Shown here: positions 30,588-33,716 of the stretch, piece after piece | How positions within the stretch are numbered: the stretch's first letter is position 1 | Layout: each line of letters starts with the position of its first letter | DNA from: Ruminococcus sp. | GTDB taxonomy: Bacteria; Bacillota_A; Clostridia; Oscillospirales; Acutalibacteraceae | Assembly (NCBI GenBank): GCA_017481395.1 | Contig: JAFUPE010000036.1 | Span: forward strand, 1-33,716 | Length of the DNA stretch: 33,716 nucleotides | Direction: 5' to 3' | Position numbers and translations under genes: made by a program | The notes under the pieces: generated by a model | The model's database searches: none | What the model was told of the DNA's origin: nothing | Seen by the model: only the letters and a program-made list of their open reading frames with translations

Positions 30588-33182
30588 TTAAGTCGATTTC
30601 AACGCTGTATTGGTCAGCTGAAACATTGAAGATAATGTTGGTGTAACAGGCTCAGTTGCTTCGGTGGCAGGCTCGCTATACTCGATTTCAGAAAGGATAA
30701 GCTGACCTGTTTTATAGGAAGTTTCAATCTTTGCAAGGTACTTCTGTATAGCTGTAGCGTCCTTGATATTAACCTTGCCGTCCTCGGTTACGTCTGCGGC
30801 TGAAATCTGTATGCCCTCAAGGGTTGCAAGCTTTGCAAGATATTTCTGAATAAGGGTTGCATCCTTAATCTTAACAGCTTCATCCAAATCAACGTCGCCT
30901 AAAAGCATACCCTCGGCAAGAAGCACGTTGTAGTCACCCTTTGTATCCCAAGGGTCAACCACCTTAAGATAGTAGGTGGTATTAGGCTCCAATGTAATTG
31001 CAGTATATTCTTCTTTGCCTGTTGTTGCAAGGACCTCGCTTAAAATTTCGCTGTACTTATTCATAAGCACAACTCTGAAAATCTCGTCGCTTGCCCAACT
31101 GTGGCTTTCGATATTGATGTTCTTTATAAGAAGAGTGTAATCGGTAGCTTCGTTTGTTGTAATCTTAAAGAAATCAACGTCACCGCTTGCGGCAATACTG
31201 CTGTAATATCTTTCACCGATTCTGAGAAGCTTAGCCTCCTCCATGGTGTTTGGCTCGGGGTCAGTAACGTAGGTAAGCTTAACCTTGTAGTTGCCGCCGT
31301 TATCTTCGTTGTTGTTGATTCTTACGTAGTAGGTTGTGTTGGGGTCAAGCATAAGGGTAGTTGAAGCCTCGTAATCCTCACTTAAGGTGATTTTTGTAAG
31401 CTCCTCTTTATGCTCGTTCCAAACCTTTACCTGCACCTGATAATCAACATGCCATGGATGAGTAGGGATGTTGATATTCTTTACAGTAAGGGTATAGTAA
31501 GCAGGCTCCTCAAGAGTTGTAAACTTAAGGTAGTCTGTCTTATTGTCTCCGGCCCAGTTTGTGATTGAATCGTAATAATCCTCATTGTAGGGAATTTCTA
31601 CGGCATTTGCCATACCTACAGCTTCTTCGTCAATAATAACTGTTTTAGAAAGGTCGAAGCTATAGTCACCTGTAGTTCCCTCGGGGTCCCAGATAGCGAT
31701 ATAGTAGGTGGTGTTGGGGTCTAAGGTGACTCTGGTATTCAGTTCTTCACCTGAGAACATCATAAGTGTTGCAAGGCTTTCGTTTTTGTCGTTATAAATC
31801 ACACCGCGGAATCTTTGGTCTACTGACCATGAGTGGGTAGGAATGTTCGTGTTTTTGAGTGTAAATGTGTAGTCGGTTTCTTCATTTGTGGTAATTTTAA
31901 ACCAATCGTGGTCACCACCGGCGGCAAGGTCGCCGTAGTATTTTTCTTCTAAGGTCCACTCTGTTGAATTTTCCATTTCGTTCTTATCAGGGTCAAGAAC
32001 GTAAGAAATCTGCACCTTGTAGTTACCGCCCTTTGTGTCAGGAAGATAGTTGTTGTAAACCTGCATATAATAGGTGGTGTCGGGCTGAAGCTTTAATGTA
32101 ACGGCACCTTCTGAAGCAGGAAGAAGCTTGATTCTGCTAATTTCTTCGCTGTTTGCGTTAAGAATTTCAACCTGAACACCGGTATCATAATCCCATGAGT
32201 GAGTTTCTATATCAATATTCTTAACAGTAATTGTGTAGTAAGCATCTTTATCAATAGTTGTGAATTTAAGGTAATCACGACCGCCTTCGGTACCAAAGCC
32301 TGCGATTGTGTCATAGTATTCCTCGTTAAGGGGGACTTCCACGGAAACGGGCAATATCTCCTCCATTTTTACGGAGTATTTACCGCGGACATTGGTGTTA
32401 TAACCTGTAACACAAATATAATAGGAAACTACGTCAGAGGGCTTTTCTAAATCAACAGTAACAGTATTCTCTTCTGCTGTTGTAACGGTGGTAAGAAGTT
32501 TGTTGTGGGTATCATATACCTCTGCTACAAAATTAGTAGCTTCTTCGTTAAGGTTCTGGAGTGTGATGCTATGCTTTTTATTGTTGGCTGCTGCTACAAA
32601 AATCCAGTCTTTGTCCTCAGCAACATCAATACTGCCCTCATATGCAACACCAGGAGCAACGCTGATATCAGGCTTCCTTTCGTCAGGCTCGGCATCAGCA
32701 AAGTAAGAAAGCTTAAGGTCTATACTGCCGTAATTGTCCTGTTCGTAGTTGTAGCAAAGCTTAACGTAATAACGGGTATTCGCCTCAAGACGCACTGCAA
32801 GCTCAGATTCCTCGCCATTTGCAAGACCCATGCTGTGGTCGAGTATTTCTTTCTCATCAACTATGCCGATAGTAACTGTATTGTCACCTGTGGTAAGCTG
32901 GCTATTCCTTGCATAAAGAACGTAATAGCCTGCTTCCTCGGTATCAAGAACTGCGTATAAAGGCACACTCTCTTTAGCATCAGGATTAAACATGCAGTAA
33001 TAATCCTTATCAACCTGCATATGCTGACCGTTGATTTTTAAAGTATCAAAACGTAAAGAATATGCACCTGTTTCTTCAAGCTCTATCTCAGCGGCACTTG
33101 CGGTAAAGGGTACGGAGCAAACCGCACCAAATATGAACATTACTGAAAGCAATAAAGCTAAAAGACGTTTGGATTTTTTCAT
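30588..33182 (-). CDS. Secreted tandem beta-module protein with C-terminal dockerin
   Basis: An 864-residue exported protein as read. Residues 1-31 are a signal peptide (LLALLLSVMFIFGAVCSVPFTASA). Two related beta modules (about 32-165 and 166-275) precede four modules of about 120 residues with the motifs Y-Y-x-x-I, D-x-x-K-F/I-T-T, K-N-x-N-I-x-x-H-S/P-W and T-T-Y-Y. They resemble bacterial pre-peptidase C-terminal domains. The His-x-Trp motif falls at residues 328, about 450, 575 and 694. A dockerin-like pair spans about 762-825 (GDVDLDEAVKIKDATLIQKY and DVTEDGKVNIKDATAIQKY). The reading frame then runs into TPTLSSMFQLTNTALKST. A neighbouring frame to a stop at 30526 looks like the true end, so a one-base loss near 30640 is suspected. 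Probable cell-surface structural or binding protein. AGAGGG precedes the ATG. Confidence 0.82.
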   Translation of the reverse strand: MKKSKRLLALLLSVMFIFGAVCSVPFTASAAEIELEETGAYSLRFDTLKINGQHMQVDKDYYCMFNPDAKESVPLYAVLDTEEAGYYVLYARNSQLTTGDNTVTIGIVDEKEILDHSMGLANGEESELAVRLEANTRYYVKLCYNYEQDNYGSIDLKLSYFADAEPDERKPDISVAPGVAYEGSIDVAEDKDWIFVAAANNKKHSITLQNLNEEATNFVAEVYDTHNKLLTTVTTAEENTVTVDLEKPSDVVSYYICVTGYNTNVRGKYSVKMEEILPVSVEVPLNEEYYDTIAGFGTEGGRDYLKFTTIDKDAYYTITVKNIDIETHSWDYDTGVQVEILNANSEEISRIKLLPASEGAVTLKLQPDTTYYMQVYNNYLPDTKGGNYKVQISYVLDPDKNEMENSTEWTLEEKYYGDLAAGGDHDWFKITTNEETDYTFTLKNTNIPTHSWSVDQRFRGVIYNDKNESLATLMMFSGEELNTRVTLDPNTTYYIAIWDPEGTTGDYSFDLSKTVIIDEEAVGMANAVEIPYNEDYYDSITNWAGDNKTDYLKFTTLEEPAYYTLTVKNINIPTHPWHVDYQVQVKVWNEHKEELTKITLSEDYEASTTLMLDPNTTYYVRINNNEDNGGNYKVKLTYVTDPEPNTMEEAKLLRIGERYYSSIAASGDVDFFKITTNEATDYTLLIKNINIESHSWASDEIFRVVLMNKYSEILSEVLATTGKEEYTAITLEPNTTYYLKVVDPWDTKGDYNVLLAEGMLLGDVDLDEAVKIKDATLIQKYLAKLATLEGIQISAADVTEDGKVNIKDATAIQKYLAKIETSYKTGQLILSEIEYSEPATEATEPVTPTLSSMFQLTNTALKST

Positions 33183-33211
33183 AGGTATCCCTCTTTCAAA
33201 TTGATAAGTAA

Positions 33212-33240
33212 ATTATAAAACTATATGTAAGCACAGTCAA
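33212..33240 (-). promoter_or_regulatory. Promoter of the repeat/dockerin protein gene
   Basis: On the minus strand TTGACT (33235-33240) and a perfect TATAAT (33212-33217) are spaced by 17 bases, 30-58 bases upstream of the ATG. Confidence 0.85.
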
Positions 33241-33274
33241 TGAACGAGAGTAGAAAAAATCCTCTCCTAAAATT

Positions 33275-33320
33275 GGCGATATTCACCACAACTCTTAACT
33301 TTTCACTATTCACTCTTCAC
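33275..33320. repeat. Possible dispersed intergenic repeat unit
   Basis: GGCGATATTCACC is followed by a run of short TTCACT-like tandem words (CTTAACTTTTCACTATTCAC, then TCTTCACT). This style of simple-sequence unit recurs between genes in several Clostridia genomes as I recall it. Only one copy is present in this window, so the claim cannot be tested here. Confidence 0.3.
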
Positions 33321-33324
33321 TAAA

Positions 33325-33356
33325 AAAGGCTTCTTCTCGTTTGAGAAGAAGCCTTT
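33325..33356 (-). terminator. Terminator of guaB
   Basis: Perfect 14-bp arms AAAGGCTTCTTCTC (33325-33338) and GAGAAGAAGCCTTT (33343-33356) have a 4-base loop. On the minus strand TTTTTTAGTG follows. It lies nine bases after the guaB stop codon. Confidence 0.92.
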
Positions 33357-33365
33357 GCTTATAAG

Positions 33366-33716
33366 TTAGTTTGTCTGACCTGCTGTTTTAAGAGTTACGT
33401 CGTGGTAGCCGCCCTCAACAATAGAAGTAGAGGAAACAACAGTAAGTTTTGCGTTTTTCTGTAAATCGGGGATGTTTATAACACCGCAGTTGCACATTGT
33501 GGACTTAACCTTGTAAAGGCTCTTTGCAACGTTGTCCTTAAGAGGACCTGCGTAAGTTACGTAAGAGTCAACGCCCTCTTCAAAGCTTAATTTTGTCTTG
33601 CCGCCGAGGTCGTATCTCTGCCAGTTACGAGCACGGTTAGAGCCTTCGCCCCAGTACTCCTTAACATACTGACCGTTGATGATAAGCTTGTTTGTGGGGG
33701 ACTCGTCAAAACGAGC
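33366..33716 (-). CDS. guaB: IMP dehydrogenase, C-terminal part (gene continues beyond the window)
   Basis: The minus-strand frame is open from the window edge to TAA at 33366-33368 and encodes 116 residues. The sequence matches the C-terminal end of IMP dehydrogenase, the NAD-dependent enzyme that makes XMP from IMP for guanine nucleotide synthesis: [18 protein letters not shown] (flap region), [47 protein letters not shown]. The catalytic Cys loop and the N-terminal half lie outside. A strong terminator follows directly. Confidence 0.9.
   Translation of the reverse strand, partial: ARFDESPTNKLIINGQYVKEYWGEGSNRARNWQRYDLGGKTKLSFEEGVDSYVTYAGPLKDNVAKSLYKVKSTMCNCGVINIPDLQKNAKLTVVSSTSIVEGGYHDVTLKTAGQTN

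Overview
The window looks like a chromosomal segment of a Gram-positive, anaerobic, spore-forming Clostridia, probably a gut or rumen Oscillospiraceae/Ruminococcaceae-type organism. The grounds are a full-length SpoIIE, lipoprotein-type (Gram-positive) solute-binding proteins, a VanW-family protein, strong AGGAGG-type ribosome binding sites, and three secreted proteins with type I dockerin-like calcium repeats next to a starch-uptake locus. No rRNA, tRNA, CRISPR array, insertion sequence or prophage was seen. The taxonomic placement is inferred from gene content only.

Layout. (1) 1-924: metA, lacking only its first codon, with residues that predict acetyl-CoA use. (2) 960-8040, minus strand: a maltodextrin/starch module made of a MalE-like lipoprotein, MalF and MalG permeases and a lipoprotein alpha-amylase, followed by a separately promoted regulator with an excisionase-type HTH at one end and a LuxR-type HTH at the other. 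No MalK ATPase is present. Hairpins between malE and malF and between malG and the amylase gene probably set expression ratios. (3) 8550-10034, plus strand: MurE. (4) 10214-14489, minus strand: a four-gene operon whose first gene fuses a winged helix-turn-helix to a LicC/PntC-like cytidylyltransferase, followed by a binding protein, an ATPase (apparent single-base frameshift near its start) and a double-length permease. This resembles phosphonate/iron-type importers and is the best candidate for an undescribed system: uptake coupled to CMP activation and self-regulation. (5) 14728-19079: a ferrous iron regulon. feoA, feoB and a tiny Cys-rich membrane protein form one unit, DUF2325 and DUF3793 genes a second, and a DtxR-type regulator lies divergently. 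Four copies of a palindrome GGTTAGC-N4-GCTAACC mark these genes. (6) 19285-22504, plus strand: two secreted dockerin proteins that share an unnamed domain. (7) 22799-30261: patatin-like phospholipase, VanW protein, an inhibitory-type serpin lipoprotein, an orphan PqqD-like protein, SpoIIE, and a hemolysin III/PAQR membrane protein whose promoter is preceded by four direct repeats at about 21-bp spacing. (8) 30588-33182, minus strand: a secreted repeat protein with an A-B-A-B module pattern and a dockerin, whose C-terminus appears frameshifted. (9) 33366-33716: the 3' end of guaB.

How the genes work together: the amylase and Mal transporter would degrade and import starch oligosaccharides. The dockerin proteins suggest a cell-surface protein-assembly system, and the serpin could protect surface proteins from proteases. 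The iron genes form a self-contained regulon whose regulator carries the ligand set expected for Fe(II) sensing. Two genes contain single-base discontinuities in short A-runs, which may be sequencing or assembly errors or real lesions.
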